DNA from: Planktomarina sp. | Lineage (GTDB): Bacteria > Pseudomonadota > Alphaproteobacteria > Rhodobacterales > Rhodobacteraceae | Assembly (NCBI GenBank): GCA_020629235.1 | Contig: JAHDDS010000008.1 | Location: 1 to 57,063, forward strand | Length of the DNA stretch: 57,063 nt | Reading direction: 5' to 3' | Part shown: one piece after another, positions 17,710 through 25,614 of the stretch | Layout: every line of letters begins with the position of its first letter | Position numbering within the stretch: the first letter of the stretch is position 1 | Notes under the pieces: generated by a model | What the model saw: only the letters and a program-made list of their open reading frames with translations | Told to the model about the DNA's origin: nothing | The model's database searches: none | Program-made: the position numbers and the translations under genes

Positions 17710-18057
17710 ATGACCACATTTTTGCCGAAAGACGTGGCGGATGGCTTGGCTGCGGCCCAGCGGGCATCGCTGCGTAAGAAAAGCAGGTTGCGGGTGGCCG
17801 TTGGGGAACGGCGCATTCCGATTTTGGACCTGTGGGACACCGGCTTTGCCGTGGATCGGGACGATGCGCCTGACCTGCGCGGCTTGGTGGATATCTTTGA
17901 TGGGGCCCGGCATTTGTATCAGTGCTTGATCGTTGCGGCGGAAGAAAACGGCGCTGAAATGCGCTATGACTTCAAGCGCAGCACCGAAGCCCACGACCAT
18001 GCCCCATTGGACTTTGTGCGCCCGGATACGGCCCCCATCGCTTTGCTGGGGACCTGA
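17710..18057 (+). CDS. Conserved hypothetical protein, PilZ-like pattern
   Basis: A 115-aa cytoplasmic protein, not assigned. It opens with an amphipathic helix (FLPKDVADGLAAAQRASLRKKSRLRV), then V-G-E-R-R-I-P-I-L-D-L-W-D-T-G-F-A-V-D, a basic cluster plus a D/S-x-x-G-F stretch that recalls PilZ domains. The usual second half of a PilZ signature is not convincing. The second half (LRGLVDIFDGARHLYQCLIVAAEENG) is well structured. ATG 17710 has GGGGAG upstream. It ends 2 bases from the convergent C-S lyase gene. It may be a roseobacter-specific family. Confidence 0.6.
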   Translation: MTTFLPKDVADGLAAAQRASLRKKSRLRVAVGERRIPILDLWDTGFAVDRDDAPDLRGLVDIFDGARHLYQCLIVAAEENGAEMRYDFKRSTEAHDHAPLDFVRPDTAPIALLGT

Positions 18058-18059
18058 CC

Positions 18060-19226
18060 TTATTGCAGGTCCGCAAAGGCGTTTTGCAACCGTTCCACTG
18101 CGGCAATCACATTGGCGCGGGGCGTGGCAAAGTTGAACCGTAAAAAGTCGTCGCCGCCCTTGCCGAAGGTGGGTCCGTGATTGGCGGCGATTTTTGCGCG
18201 CGATTGGACCCGGTCGGTGAATTCGGCCATGGGCATGCCGGTTCCGGAAAAATCCACCCAGGCCAAATATGTGCTTTCCAACGCCATGGACTGCAAACCG
18301 GGAATGGCGTTGACGCCCGCGTCAAAGATGCGGCGGTTGCCATCCAAATATTGCAGCAACGCATCCAGCCAAGCCGCCCCGCCGTCGCTGTAGGCAGCGG
18401 TCACCATATGTAAGCCAAAGCTGTTGGGCCCGATCCCCAGTCCGGCCATCTTCTGGGCAAAGGCACGGCGCAAATCTGGGTCTGCAATGATGACGTTGCC
18501 GGTATGACAGCCCGCGATGTTGAAGGTTTTGCTGGCGGCGGTCATCATCACCAGCCGGTCTTCGATCCCGTCGATGTGGGCCATGGGAATGTGCTGGCCG
18601 GAAAAGACCAGATCGTGGTGAATTTCATCACTGACCAAAATCAAGTCGTGGCGCTTGGCAAAGGCGGCCACGCCCTTCAGTTCGGCCTTGGTCCACACCC
18701 GCCCGCCGGGATTGTGGGGCGAACATAAGATCACCATGCGGGCGTGATCGGGGATCATCGCGTCATAGGCGTCGAAATCCATTTCGTACCGGCCGTTGTT
18801 GTTCACCAGGGGCATTTCCACCACGTCGCGCCCATTGCCGCGAATGACCCGGGCAAAGGCGTGGTACACGGGTGTGAACAGGATCACCCCGTCGCCAGGA
18901 TTGGTCCAGGTGTCCACGCACAGCGCGGTGCCGTTCACAAGCCCGCCCGTGGTGAAAATCGACGCCGGGTCCACGTCCCAGCCGTGGCGCGTTTGCATCC
19001 ACCACCGGATCGCGTCCTTGTAGGGCCCGTCGTTGCCGAAGTACCCATAAACGCCGTGCCCGGTCATCCAGTCCAGTTTGTCTTGCACACACTGCGGCGG
19101 TTTGAAGTCCATGTCCGCCACCCACATGGAAATGCCGTCATCCGCCGGCACGCCGTACAGCGGTTCCATCATGTCCCATTTCACCGAATGGGTGTTGTGG
19201 CGATTGATGGCAGTGTCGAAATCCAT
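18060..19226 (-). CDS. PatB/MalY-type PLP-dependent C-S lyase
   Basis: A 388-aa fold-type I PLP enzyme, of the class that cleaves cystathionine or other cysteine thioethers to a thiol, pyruvate and ammonia. Family marks are the N-terminal N-x-x-S-x-K-W-D (HNTHSVKWDMM), MWVADMDFKPPQ, a tyrosine-rich YGYFG, the PHNPGGRVW loop, LVSDEIHHDLVF and the PLP lysine in TAASKTFNIAG (about residue 232). An R-x-N-F-A-type end (FLRFNFATPR) binds the substrate carboxylate. Length is standard. The true substrate (cystathionine, cysteine conjugates or another) cannot be fixed from sequence. Confidence 0.85.
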   Translation of the reverse strand: MDFDTAINRHNTHSVKWDMMEPLYGVPADDGISMWVADMDFKPPQCVQDKLDWMTGHGVYGYFGNDGPYKDAIRWWMQTRHGWDVDPASIFTTGGLVNGTALCVDTWTNPGDGVILFTPVYHAFARVIRGNGRDVVEMPLVNNNGRYEMDFDAYDAMIPDHARMVILCSPHNPGGRVWTKAELKGVAAFAKRHDLILVSDEIHHDLVFSGQHIPMAHIDGIEDRLVMMTAASKTFNIAGCHTGNVIIADPDLRRAFAQKMAGLGIGPNSFGLHMVTAAYSDGGAAWLDALLQYLDGNRRIFDAGVNAIPGLQSMALESTYLAWVDFSGTGMPMAEFTDRVQSRAKIAANHGPTFGKGGDDFLRFNFATPRANVIAAVERLQNAFADLQ

Positions 19227-19338
19227 GGGTCGGTCCTTTGTGGCTTGCCCTTACCCTATGGCCCATCGGGACGGGTGCAAGGAAAATCCAGCCCACGCCC
19301 GCATTGCAGGCCCGTTGGCTTTTGCTTATGTGGCGGTC

Positions 19339-19860
19339 ATGGCTTTGCGACCGATCTTGATCCACCCAGACCCCCGCCTGAAAAAGAAGGCGGACCCCAT
19401 CACCGCCGTGACGGATGACCTGCGCGTTCTGGCGGCAGATATGCTGGAAACCATGTACGACGCGCCGGGCATCGGCCTGGCGGCCCCGCAAATTGGGGTG
19501 TCCAAACGGATCATCGTGATGGACTGCGTGAAAGAAGACGATGCGCCCCCGCGCCCCTTGGTGCTGTTGAACCCAGAGGTGACCTGGACGTCAGAAGACA
19601 CCAACACATACGAAGAAGGGTGTCTGTCCATTCCAGACCAATTCGCCGACGTGGTGCGTCCCACGCAAGCGGAAGTGACCTGGATGGACCTGGACGGCAA
19701 CCAAGTGTCCGAAAAGTTTGATGGGTTGTGGGCCACCTGCGTGCAACACGAAATTGATCACCTGGATGGCAAGTTGTTCATCGACTATCTTGGGCCGCTG
19801 AAGCGCCAGATGATCACCCGCAAGATGCAAAAGCTGAAGCGGGAAAAGGCGCGCGGCTGA
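19339..19860 (+). CDS. def: Peptide deformylase
   Basis: Removes the formyl group from the N-terminal methionine of new proteins. The 173-aa chain has all three motifs intact: [10 protein letters not shown] (44-53), EGCLS (93-97, metal-ligand Cys95) and QHEIDHLDG with HEIDH at 137-141 (two metal-ligand histidines and catalytic Glu138). I chose ATG 19339, which gives the family start (MALRPILIHPDPRL); the reading frame stays open far upstream through the opposite-strand gene. It is first of def - def-like - fmt. Confidence 0.95.
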   Translation: MALRPILIHPDPRLKKKADPITAVTDDLRVLAADMLETMYDAPGIGLAAPQIGVSKRIIVMDCVKEDDAPPRPLVLLNPEVTWTSEDTNTYEEGCLSIPDQFADVVRPTQAEVTWMDLDGNQVSEKFDGLWATCVQHEIDHLDGKLFIDYLGPLKRQMITRKMQKLKREKARG

Positions 19861-20345
19861 TGCGCAAGACGCTGCTGTGGCCCAACCCGTGTTTGCGCAC
19901 CGCAGCCCAGCCTGTGGACCAGATCACCGACGACATTCGCGCCATTTGGGACGACATGGTCGCCGTGATGGAAGCGATGCCGGGCATCGGCTTGGCCGCA
20001 CCGCAGATCGGCGTGGGGCTGCGGCTGGCGGTGGTGGATGCGTCCGACACCCGGGACCAGGTGATCCGCATGGCGAACCCCGATGTTCTGGACCGATCCC
20101 CCGAAACTGAAATTCGGCCCGAAGCCAGCCCCTGTTTGCCCGGGGTGTCGGCGGATATTGTGCGCCCCAAAACCATCACCGTGCGATATACCGATGACAC
20201 AGGCCTGGTGGTGCGCAAGGAACTGGACGGCCTGTGGGCGCGGTCGTGCCTGCATCAGATCGACCACCTGAACGGCAAGATGTATTTTGACAATCTGTCC
20301 AAATTGAAACGGTCCATGCTGTTGAAGAAAGCGGCCAAGGCATGA
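19860..20345 (+). CDS. Peptide deformylase-like protein with altered active site
   Basis: A 161-aa deformylase paralogue encoded directly after def (TGATG overlap of one base). Motif 1 is intact ([10 protein letters not shown], 42-51). Motif 2, normally EGCLS, reads EASPCLPG (88-95): the metal-ligand cysteine is kept (C92) but neighbours differ. Motif 3, normally HExxH, reads HQIDH (132-136), so the catalytic glutamate is a glutamine. It should still bind metal but deformylate poorly or not at all, or use another substrate. Its stop overlaps fmt by 4 bases, so it is coupled to the formylation cycle genes. Confidence 0.85.
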   Translation: MRKTLLWPNPCLRTAAQPVDQITDDIRAIWDDMVAVMEAMPGIGLAAPQIGVGLRLAVVDASDTRDQVIRMANPDVLDRSPETEIRPEASPCLPGVSADIVRPKTITVRYTDDTGLVVRKELDGLWARSCLHQIDHLNGKMYFDNLSKLKRSMLLKKAAKA

Positions 20346-21238
20346 AGCTGGTGTTCATGGGCACGCCGGACTTTTCCGTGGCCGCGCTGGACGCTTTGGT
20401 GGCGGCGGGCCACGATGTGGTGTGTGTGTATTCCCAACCGCCGCGCCGGGCCGGGCGGGGCAAGAAAGAACGCCCCACGCCCGTTCATGCCAGGGCCTTG
20501 GACCTGGGCCTGACGGTGCGCCACCCGCTGAATTTCAAAGACCCGGCGGATGTGGCAGCCTTTGCAGCACTTGGCGCGGACATCGCGGTGGTGGTGGCCT
20601 ATGGGCTGATCTTGCCCCAGGCGATTTTGGACGCGCCCGCCCACGGCTGCTTGAACATTCACGCCAGTCTGTTGCCCCGGTGGCGCGGGGCGGCCCCCAT
20701 TCACCGGGCGATTATGGGCGGGGACACGCAAACCGGCGTGGGCATCATGCAGATGGAAGCGGGCTTGGACACGGGGCCGGTGCGCTTGGAAGTGCGCACA
20801 GACATCGGGGCGGTGGAAACCACGGGCCAGTTGCACGACCGATTGGCCGCCCTGGGGGCCGATGCTGTGGTGCGCGTGCTGGCAGATTTGGGCGGTCATC
20901 CCCCCGTGGCGCAGGCGGATACGGGCGTGACCTATGCCCATAAGATCGACAAGGCAGAAGCGCGGATCGACTGGACGCGCCCGGCGGCAGAGGTGGATTG
21001 CCACATCCGCGGCTTGTCGCCGTTCCCAGGGGCCTGGTTCGATTTGGGGGGCGATCGGGTTAAGGTTCTTGGGTCCCGACTGGCACATGGGGCAGGGGAT
21101 GCGGGCACGGTCCTGCACGGCACCACGGTGGCTTGTGGCAGCGGCGCGGTAGAGCTGACGCACCTGCAACCGGCGGGCAAAAAACCCATGTCGCCCGCCG
21201 ATTTTCTTAACGGACGGGCCCTTCCGCCTAGGATTTAG
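20342..21238 (+). CDS. fmt: Methionyl-tRNA formyltransferase
   Basis: Transfers a formyl group from 10-formyl-THF to initiator Met-tRNA. It is 298 aa. It has the Rossmann start [16 protein letters not shown], the GRGKK loop near residue 38-42, the catalytic N105-x-H107 ([17 protein letters not shown]) and D143 (EAGLDTGP), then the C-terminal OB-type domain from about 205. ATG 20342 overlaps the stop of the deformylase-like gene. It is the last gene of the def-def-like-fmt unit. Confidence 0.96.
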   Translation: MKLVFMGTPDFSVAALDALVAAGHDVVCVYSQPPRRAGRGKKERPTPVHARALDLGLTVRHPLNFKDPADVAAFAALGADIAVVVAYGLILPQAILDAPAHGCLNIHASLLPRWRGAAPIHRAIMGGDTQTGVGIMQMEAGLDTGPVRLEVRTDIGAVETTGQLHDRLAALGADAVVRVLADLGGHPPVAQADTGVTYAHKIDKAEARIDWTRPAAEVDCHIRGLSPFPGAWFDLGGDRVKVLGSRLAHGAGDAGTVLHGTTVACGSGAVELTHLQPAGKKPMSPADFLNGRALPPRI

Positions 21239-21298
21239 GGCGAAATTCTTCCGGAAAATCACGATTTTGACGCAACGGAATCAGGGACTTACGCGAAT

Positions 21299-21318
21299 TT
21301 GTTTCGCATGCGAAACAA
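21299..21318. repeat. 20-bp perfect palindrome between fmt and rnhA
   Basis: TTGTTTCGCA (21299-21308) is followed immediately by its exact complement TGCGAAACAA (21309-21318). As RNA it could fold as an 8-bp stem with a CATG loop. It lies between two convergent genes, where a terminator is expected, but the stem is not GC-rich and no T-run follows on either strand. As DNA it looks like a dimeric-regulator site. Confidence 0.6.
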
Positions 21319-21338
21319 TCTGGGGTTGAGTGATTTTG

Positions 21339-21785
21339 TTAAGGTTTGAACGGTTCCATGCCCGCGCGGGCCAGTTCATCGGCCCGTTCGTTTTCGGGGT
21401 GGCCTGCGTGGCCTTTGACCCATTCCCAAGTCACGCGGTGGCGGTCGGCGGCGGCGTCCAGGCGTTGCCACAGGTCCACGTTTTTCAACCCGCCTTTCTT
21501 CTTCCACCCGTTGCGCTTCCAGCCGTGGATCCACTTGGTGATCCCGTCTTTGACATAGGCGCTGTCGGTCACCACTGTGATGGTGCTGGCGCGGTCCAGG
21601 GTTTCCAAGGCGGTGATGGCGGCCATCAATTCCATGCGGTTGTTGGTGGTGTCTTCCGCCCCGCCCGACAGTTCCTTTTGCTTCAGAACCGTGTCGCCGT
21701 CTTTGGCTTGCAACAGTACGCCCCAGCCCCCCGGGCCAGGATTGCCGCTGCAGGCCCCGTCGGTGAAGGCCACCAGATCAGGCAT
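21339..21785 (-). CDS. rnhA: Ribonuclease HI
   Basis: Cuts the RNA strand of RNA-DNA hybrids. The 148-aa chain carries the catalytic acids D9 ([16 protein letters not shown]), E52 (NNRMEL) and D74 (TDSAYV), and the C-terminal [12 protein letters not shown] with the flexible-loop His and D136. The basic protrusion ([12 protein letters not shown]) is present. Its start overlaps the end of the methyltransferase gene by 8 bases on the same strand. Confidence 0.97.
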   Translation of the reverse strand: MPDLVAFTDGACSGNPGPGGWGVLLQAKDGDTVLKQKELSGGAEDTTNNRMELMAAITALETLDRASTITVVTDSAYVKDGITKWIHGWKRNGWKKKGGLKNVDLWQRLDAAADRHRVTWEWVKGHAGHPENERADELARAGMEPFKP

Positions 21786-22365
21786 GGGCCTGCATCAAGA
21801 TGAAGGGATCGTCGGTGCCAGCCAGGCCCACTTCGTGCCCGGTTTTGCGCCAAGTGACGGTAAAGCCTGCATCGGCCAAGATCTGGTCCAATTCGGCTTC
21901 GCCATAGTACGAATAAAACCGCCCGATGGCGTCGCGGTCTTCGCCTTCCCCCAATTTCAATCCCAAGTGCAACACACCGCCCGGGTGCAGCGCGGCTTTG
22001 CAGGCGGCGATGTATCCTGGGAAATCCGCCTTGCGCCCGTGCAGCAGGCTGAAGTTGGCATAGATCCCGTCGTACGTGGGCGACAGGGGCAGGTCGGCAA
22101 ATGTTTCGCAGCGGGCAGTGACGCCTGGGTGCTGCCCGGCGGCCTTGGCCATTTCCGGGCTGGCGTCGGTGGCGGTGGCCTGCAGACCAGCGGCGGCCAT
22201 GGCCGCGGCGGCAAATCCGGGGCCGCACCCCAGGTCCAGGGCATGGCCGCCTTGGGGCAGCGCCGCGATAAACCGTTTCAGCGCGGCGCCGGGTTGGGCC
22301 ACGGTCAGCGCCTTATAATCTTCGATCTTAGCGTCATACACCGCCAGGGTTTCTTGATCGGCCAT
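21778..22365 (-). CDS. Class I SAM-dependent methyltransferase
   Basis: A 195-aa small-molecule type methyltransferase. It has a Rossmann SAM site with motif [17 protein letters not shown] (about 43-57), an acidic end of beta-2 (ATDASPEM), a motif-IV-like [12 protein letters not shown] and a PGGVLHLG strand. The C-terminal part ([21 protein letters not shown]) resembles UbiE/ubiquinone-type and Methyltransf_25 proteins. Substrate unknown. I chose ATG 22365, which shares one base with the upstream stop (TGATG); the much longer frame upstream reads through the DUF3429 gene. Confidence 0.8.
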   Translation of the reverse strand: MADQETLAVYDAKIEDYKALTVAQPGAALKRFIAALPQGGHALDLGCGPGFAAAAMAAAGLQATATDASPEMAKAAGQHPGVTARCETFADLPLSPTYDGIYANFSLLHGRKADFPGYIAACKAALHPGGVLHLGLKLGEGEDRDAIGRFYSYYGEAELDQILADAGFTVTWRKTGHEVGLAGTDDPFILMQAHA

Positions 22366-22823
22366 CAGACGATCACCCCCAGGGCCAAACTGGCCACCAC
22401 GATGGCGGTCAACAGGATGCGCAGCTTCATCCACCAGGCTGGCGTCAGGCCCCAATGGGAAAACAGCGCGTCGATGCAGATCAAGGCGGCGAACCCCAGC
22501 ATCAGGCTGATGGCGGCATCTGAACTGGACCCGCCGGGCAGAAAAAATGCCCACAGTGCCGGCAGCACAGACAGGCCGTATCCCACAGCGGCGCGGCTGT
22601 CCTTGGCCTTGGTGGCAAAGCCCCACAGCACCCCGGACATGAAGGCCAGGATCACGGTGCCGTACACGACATGCGCCGTGGGCCACAGCAGGCGCGGGTG
22701 CAGGGTGTTCTTCGTCCACAGCGCCAAATCCACAGACCACAGCGTGGCCAGACCCCACAGGAACGGCAGGGTGCCAGCCAGACCCAGCAGAAGGGCGGGC
22801 AAAGGAATGCGCGCTGATGTCAT
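22365..22823 (-). CDS. DUF3429-type integral membrane protein
   Basis: A 152-aa protein with about five hydrophobic helices: IPLPALLLGLAGTLPFLWG, the VYGTVILAFMSGVLWGF segment, YGLSVLPALWAFFLPGG, ISLMLGFAALICIDALF and a C-terminal LLTAIVVASLALGVIV. The pattern matches the DUF3429 family of unknown function. I chose ATG 22823 because the hydrophobic N-terminus then starts properly; an ATG at 22853 would add ten residues. It is coupled to the following methyltransferase. Confidence 0.7.
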   Translation of the reverse strand: MTSARIPLPALLLGLAGTLPFLWGLATLWSVDLALWTKNTLHPRLLWPTAHVVYGTVILAFMSGVLWGFATKAKDSRAAVGYGLSVLPALWAFFLPGGSSSDAAISLMLGFAALICIDALFSHWGLTPAWWMKLRILLTAIVVASLALGVIV

Positions 22824-22875
22824 GGGGCAGATGTCTCCAACGTTTCGGCCCAAAGGCCTGCGCTTGTGTCGATTG

Positions 22876-23829
22876 TCAGGACGCTTCGCGCAAGACGCGG
22901 GGCACTTTGAATTCCACGTTTTCTTGGGCGGTTTCCACCTGTTCGACGGTCACGGTGTAATGATCGCTGAACGCGTCCACCACTTCCGTGATCAGCACGT
23001 CAGGGGCCGATGCGCCCGCGGTGATGCCCACGGTTTTGATGCCGTCCAAGGCGCGCCAGTCGATGTCGGTGGCCCGTTGCACCAATTGGGCATAGGCGCA
23101 GCCCGCGCGGGCCCCCACTTCCACCAACCGTTTGGAATTCGATGAATTGGGCGCCCCCACCACCAGCAACGCGTCCGACAGGGGGGCGATGGCCTTGACC
23201 GCTTCTTGGCGGTTGGTGGTGGCGTAACAGATATCTTCCTTGTGGGGCCCAACGATCTTGGGGAACCGCTGTTGCAGGGCTTCGACGATGTCTTTGGTGT
23301 CGTCCACCGACAGGGTGGTTTGGGTGACGAAGGCCACGTTGTCTTCGTCGCGCACCGAAACATGGGCCACGTCTTCCACCGTTTCCACCAGCAGCACGTC
23401 GCCGTCGGGCAATTGCCCCATGGTGCCCACCGTTTCCGGGTGGCCCTTGTGACCGATCATGATCATCTGCAAACCGTTGGACGCGTGGCGTTGGGCTTCG
23501 ATGTGCACTTTGCTGACCAGGGGGCACGTGGCATCGACATAGATCATATTGCGCGCTTGGGCCGCACTGGGCACGGACTTGGGCACACCGTGGGCCGAAA
23601 AGATCACCGGGCGGTCATCGGGGCATTGGTCCAGGTCTTCGACAAAGACCGCGCCTTTGTCGCGCAGGCCGTCCACCACGAATTTATTGTGCACGATTTC
23701 ATGGCGCACAAACACAGGCGCGCCCCATTTTTCCAGGGCCATTTCGACGATTTGGATGGCACGGTCTACGCCCGCGCAGAACCCACGCGGCGCAGCCAGA
23801 TACAGTGTAAGCGGCGGCTTGTCAGTCAT
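22876..23829 (-). CDS. ispH: 4-hydroxy-3-methylbut-2-enyl diphosphate reductase IspH
   Basis: Last enzyme of the MEP isoprenoid route, making IPP and DMAPP with a 4Fe-4S cluster. It is 317 aa. The three cluster cysteines are C18 ([10 protein letters not shown]), C102 ([12 protein letters not shown]) and C201 ([12 protein letters not shown]). The substrate histidines are in [13 protein letters not shown] and GHKGHPE, and the diphosphate-binding [11 protein letters not shown] is present. It starts 95 bases after the end of the NYN gene on the same strand. Confidence 0.96.
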   Translation of the reverse strand: MTDKPPLTLYLAAPRGFCAGVDRAIQIVEMALEKWGAPVFVRHEIVHNKFVVDGLRDKGAVFVEDLDQCPDDRPVIFSAHGVPKSVPSAAQARNMIYVDATCPLVSKVHIEAQRHASNGLQMIMIGHKGHPETVGTMGQLPDGDVLLVETVEDVAHVSVRDEDNVAFVTQTTLSVDDTKDIVEALQQRFPKIVGPHKEDICYATTNRQEAVKAIAPLSDALLVVGAPNSSNSKRLVEVGARAGCAYAQLVQRATDIDWRALDGIKTVGITAGASAPDVLITEVVDAFSDHYTVTVEQVETAQENVEFKVPRVLREAS

Positions 23830-23924
23830 GGTTTACAGCTAGGCAAATTTACGCCCCACGTCCAGGGGCAGTTGTTCGCAGCGAAACCCGCCCTGGGTCG
23901 GGCGGGCGCAGGTCAGTCTGCCTG

Positions 23925-24497
23925 TCAGTCTGCGGTTTCGTAATCTGCCGCGTCGTTTTCGCGCGGTTCGCGCGGGGGCCGCCCGATCACGTCGCGCAGG
24001 GCGTCCAATTCGATGAAGTTGTCACACTGGCGGCGCAGTTCATCGGCAATCATCGGTGGCTGGCTGCGGATCGTGGACACCACCGACACGCGCACCCCTT
24101 GGCGCTGCAGGCTTTCCACCAGGGGCCGGAAATCCCCGTCGCCGGAAAACAACACGATGTGGTCCACGTGGGGGGCCAGTTCCATGGCGTTCACGGTCAG
24201 TTCGATGTCCATGTTGCCCTTCACCTTGCGCCGCCCCTGGCTGTCGGTGAATTCCTTGGCCGGTTTGGTGACCATGGTGAACCCGTTATAGTTCAGCCAA
24301 TCCACCAACGGACGAATGGGTGAATAGTCGTCGTTTTCCAGCAGTGCGGTATAGTAAAACGCCCGCAGCATTTTTCCGCGGCTCATGAATTCTTTGCGCA
24401 GCAGCTTGTAGTCGATATCGAAGCCAAGCGCCTTGGCGGCGGCATATAAGTTCGACCCATCAATAAAGAGCGCGATACGCTCGTCCCTATAAAACAT
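23925..24497 (-). CDS. NYN-domain (LabA/DUF88-type) predicted nuclease
   Basis: A 190-aa protein of the PIN-like NYN superfamily, thought to act on RNA. The family acids are visible: IALFIDGSNLYAAAKALG near the start (first Asp), KGNMDIELTVNAME in the middle, and LFSGDGDFRPLVESLQRQGVRVSVVS (D-G-D-F). An acidic, arginine-rich tail follows. Two ATGs are adjacent (24500 and 24497); the GGGGAT ribosome site fits the second better. It is divergent from folK across 80 bases. Confidence 0.85.
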   Translation of the reverse strand: MFYRDERIALFIDGSNLYAAAKALGFDIDYKLLRKEFMSRGKMLRAFYYTALLENDDYSPIRPLVDWLNYNGFTMVTKPAKEFTDSQGRRKVKGNMDIELTVNAMELAPHVDHIVLFSGDGDFRPLVESLQRQGVRVSVVSTIRSQPPMIADELRRQCDNFIELDALRDVIGRPPREPRENDAADYETAD

Positions 24498-24577
24498 CAT
24501 CTATCCCCTAGATGTAAAAACCGCCGCGGCATCAGAATGGTCTTGCCGGTGCAGGCAATTCAAATAAGTCAAAAGGT

Positions 24578-25171
24578 ATGAGCGATCAATCCAAAGCACA
24601 CAGCGCGGATGGGGTCATGGCTTTGGTGGCCGTGGGGTCCAACATGCCCTTTGCCGGCCAGTCGCCGATTGCGACGCTTAACGCGGCGATATCGACATTG
24701 GTTTCATCGCAGGTTGTGCTGGTGGCGCAAAGTCGCTTTTTCAGAACGCCAGCTTTTCCTGCGGGCAGCGGTCCCGATTTCGTAAATGCGGCCCTGCACT
24801 TCAATATCACGGTCGAATCATCTGATTTTTTGGCACAATTGCACGCTGCAGAACGCGCGTTTGGGCGTGAAAGGAATCGGCGTTGGGGCGCGCGGACGTT
24901 GGATTTGGACCTGTTGGCCTTGGACGGTCAGGTTCTGCCCGATGCCGATACGGTGCAGCACTGGATGGATCTGCCGCTGGATGAACAGGTGAAAACCGCC
25001 CCCGACCAGCTTATCTTGCCGCACCCCCGCTTGCACGAACGGGCCTTTGTTTTGGGGCCTTTGATGGACATTGCCCCGGACTGGACGCACCCGCTTTTGA
25101 ACCGCACCGTGGCGGCCCTGTATGAAGATTTGTCCGCCCAAGACAAAGCATCGCTTAAACCGTTGACTTAA
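24578..25171 (+). CDS. folK: 6-hydroxymethyl-7,8-dihydropterin pyrophosphokinase FolK
   Basis: Transfers pyrophosphate from ATP to 6-hydroxymethyl-dihydropterin in folate synthesis. It is 197 aa. It has the N-terminal VAVGSNMPFAG, FVNAALHF, ERAFGRERNRRWGARTLDLDLLAL (the family signature with R-x-x-R-W and D-L-D-L) and LPHPRLHERAFVLGPL. It is somewhat longer than the E. coli enzyme because of an N-terminal leader and a loop between the DLDLL and HPR motifs. AAAGGT lies 5 bases before the ATG. folB and folP are not nearby. Confidence 0.94.
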   Translation: MSDQSKAHSADGVMALVAVGSNMPFAGQSPIATLNAAISTLVSSQVVLVAQSRFFRTPAFPAGSGPDFVNAALHFNITVESSDFLAQLHAAERAFGRERNRRWGARTLDLDLLALDGQVLPDADTVQHWMDLPLDEQVKTAPDQLILPHPRLHERAFVLGPLMDIAPDWTHPLLNRTVAALYEDLSAQDKASLKPLT

Positions 25172-25182
25172 TTGGAATCGCC

Positions 25183-25211
25183 TTGCGTTTTTGATGCAAT
25201 CGCCCTATCTG
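25183..25211 (+). promoter_or_regulatory. Candidate sigma-70 promoter for rpoZ-rsh
   Basis: TTGCGT (25183-25188), a 17-base spacer, then TATCTG (25206-25211), placing transcription start near 25218, about 24 bases before the rpoZ ATG. The -10 lies within a short inverted repeat (CGCCC-TATCT-GGGCG). Seen by eye only. Confidence 0.45.
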
Positions 25212-25241
25212 GGCGGTCTTACCAGAATGTGAGGAAATCCC

Positions 25242-25595
25242 ATGGCGCGTGTGACCGTCGAAGATTGCGTAGACAAGGTCCCAAATCGGTTCGAACTGGT
25301 GATGCTGGCATCCCATCGGGCGCGGGAAATTTCCAGCGGTGCGCCGATCACCGTGGACCGTGACAACGACAAAAACCCAGTTGTGTCGCTGCGCGAAATC
25401 GCCGACGAAACGCAGCTGGCAGACGACCTGCGTGAACGCATGATCGAAAGCAATCAAACCCAGATCGAAGTGGATGAACCGGAAGACGATTCCATGGCGC
25501 TGTTGATGGGGGCCGAAGCCGACCGTCCTGCCGAAGACGATCTGAACGATGAAAAGCTGCTGCGGGCGTTGATGGAAGCGCAAGGCCAAGGCTGA
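25242..25595 (+). CDS. rpoZ: RNA polymerase omega subunit
   Basis: Small subunit (117 aa) that helps assemble RNA polymerase and contributes to a ppGpp site in many proteobacteria. The conserved N-terminal part [32 protein letters not shown] and VVSLREIAD are clear. The acidic C-terminal tail (E-D-D-S-M-A-L-L) is typical of alphaproteobacteria. The start is ATG 25242 with a GAGGAAAT ribosome site. It lies 19 bases upstream of the ppGpp synthetase gene, a common pairing. Confidence 0.97.
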   Translation: MARVTVEDCVDKVPNRFELVMLASHRAREISSGAPITVDRDNDKNPVVSLREIADETQLADDLRERMIESNQTQIEVDEPEDDSMALLMGAEADRPAEDDLNDEKLLRALMEAQGQG

Positions 25596-25614
25596 AGACG
25601 AAAGGTATGGGCGC

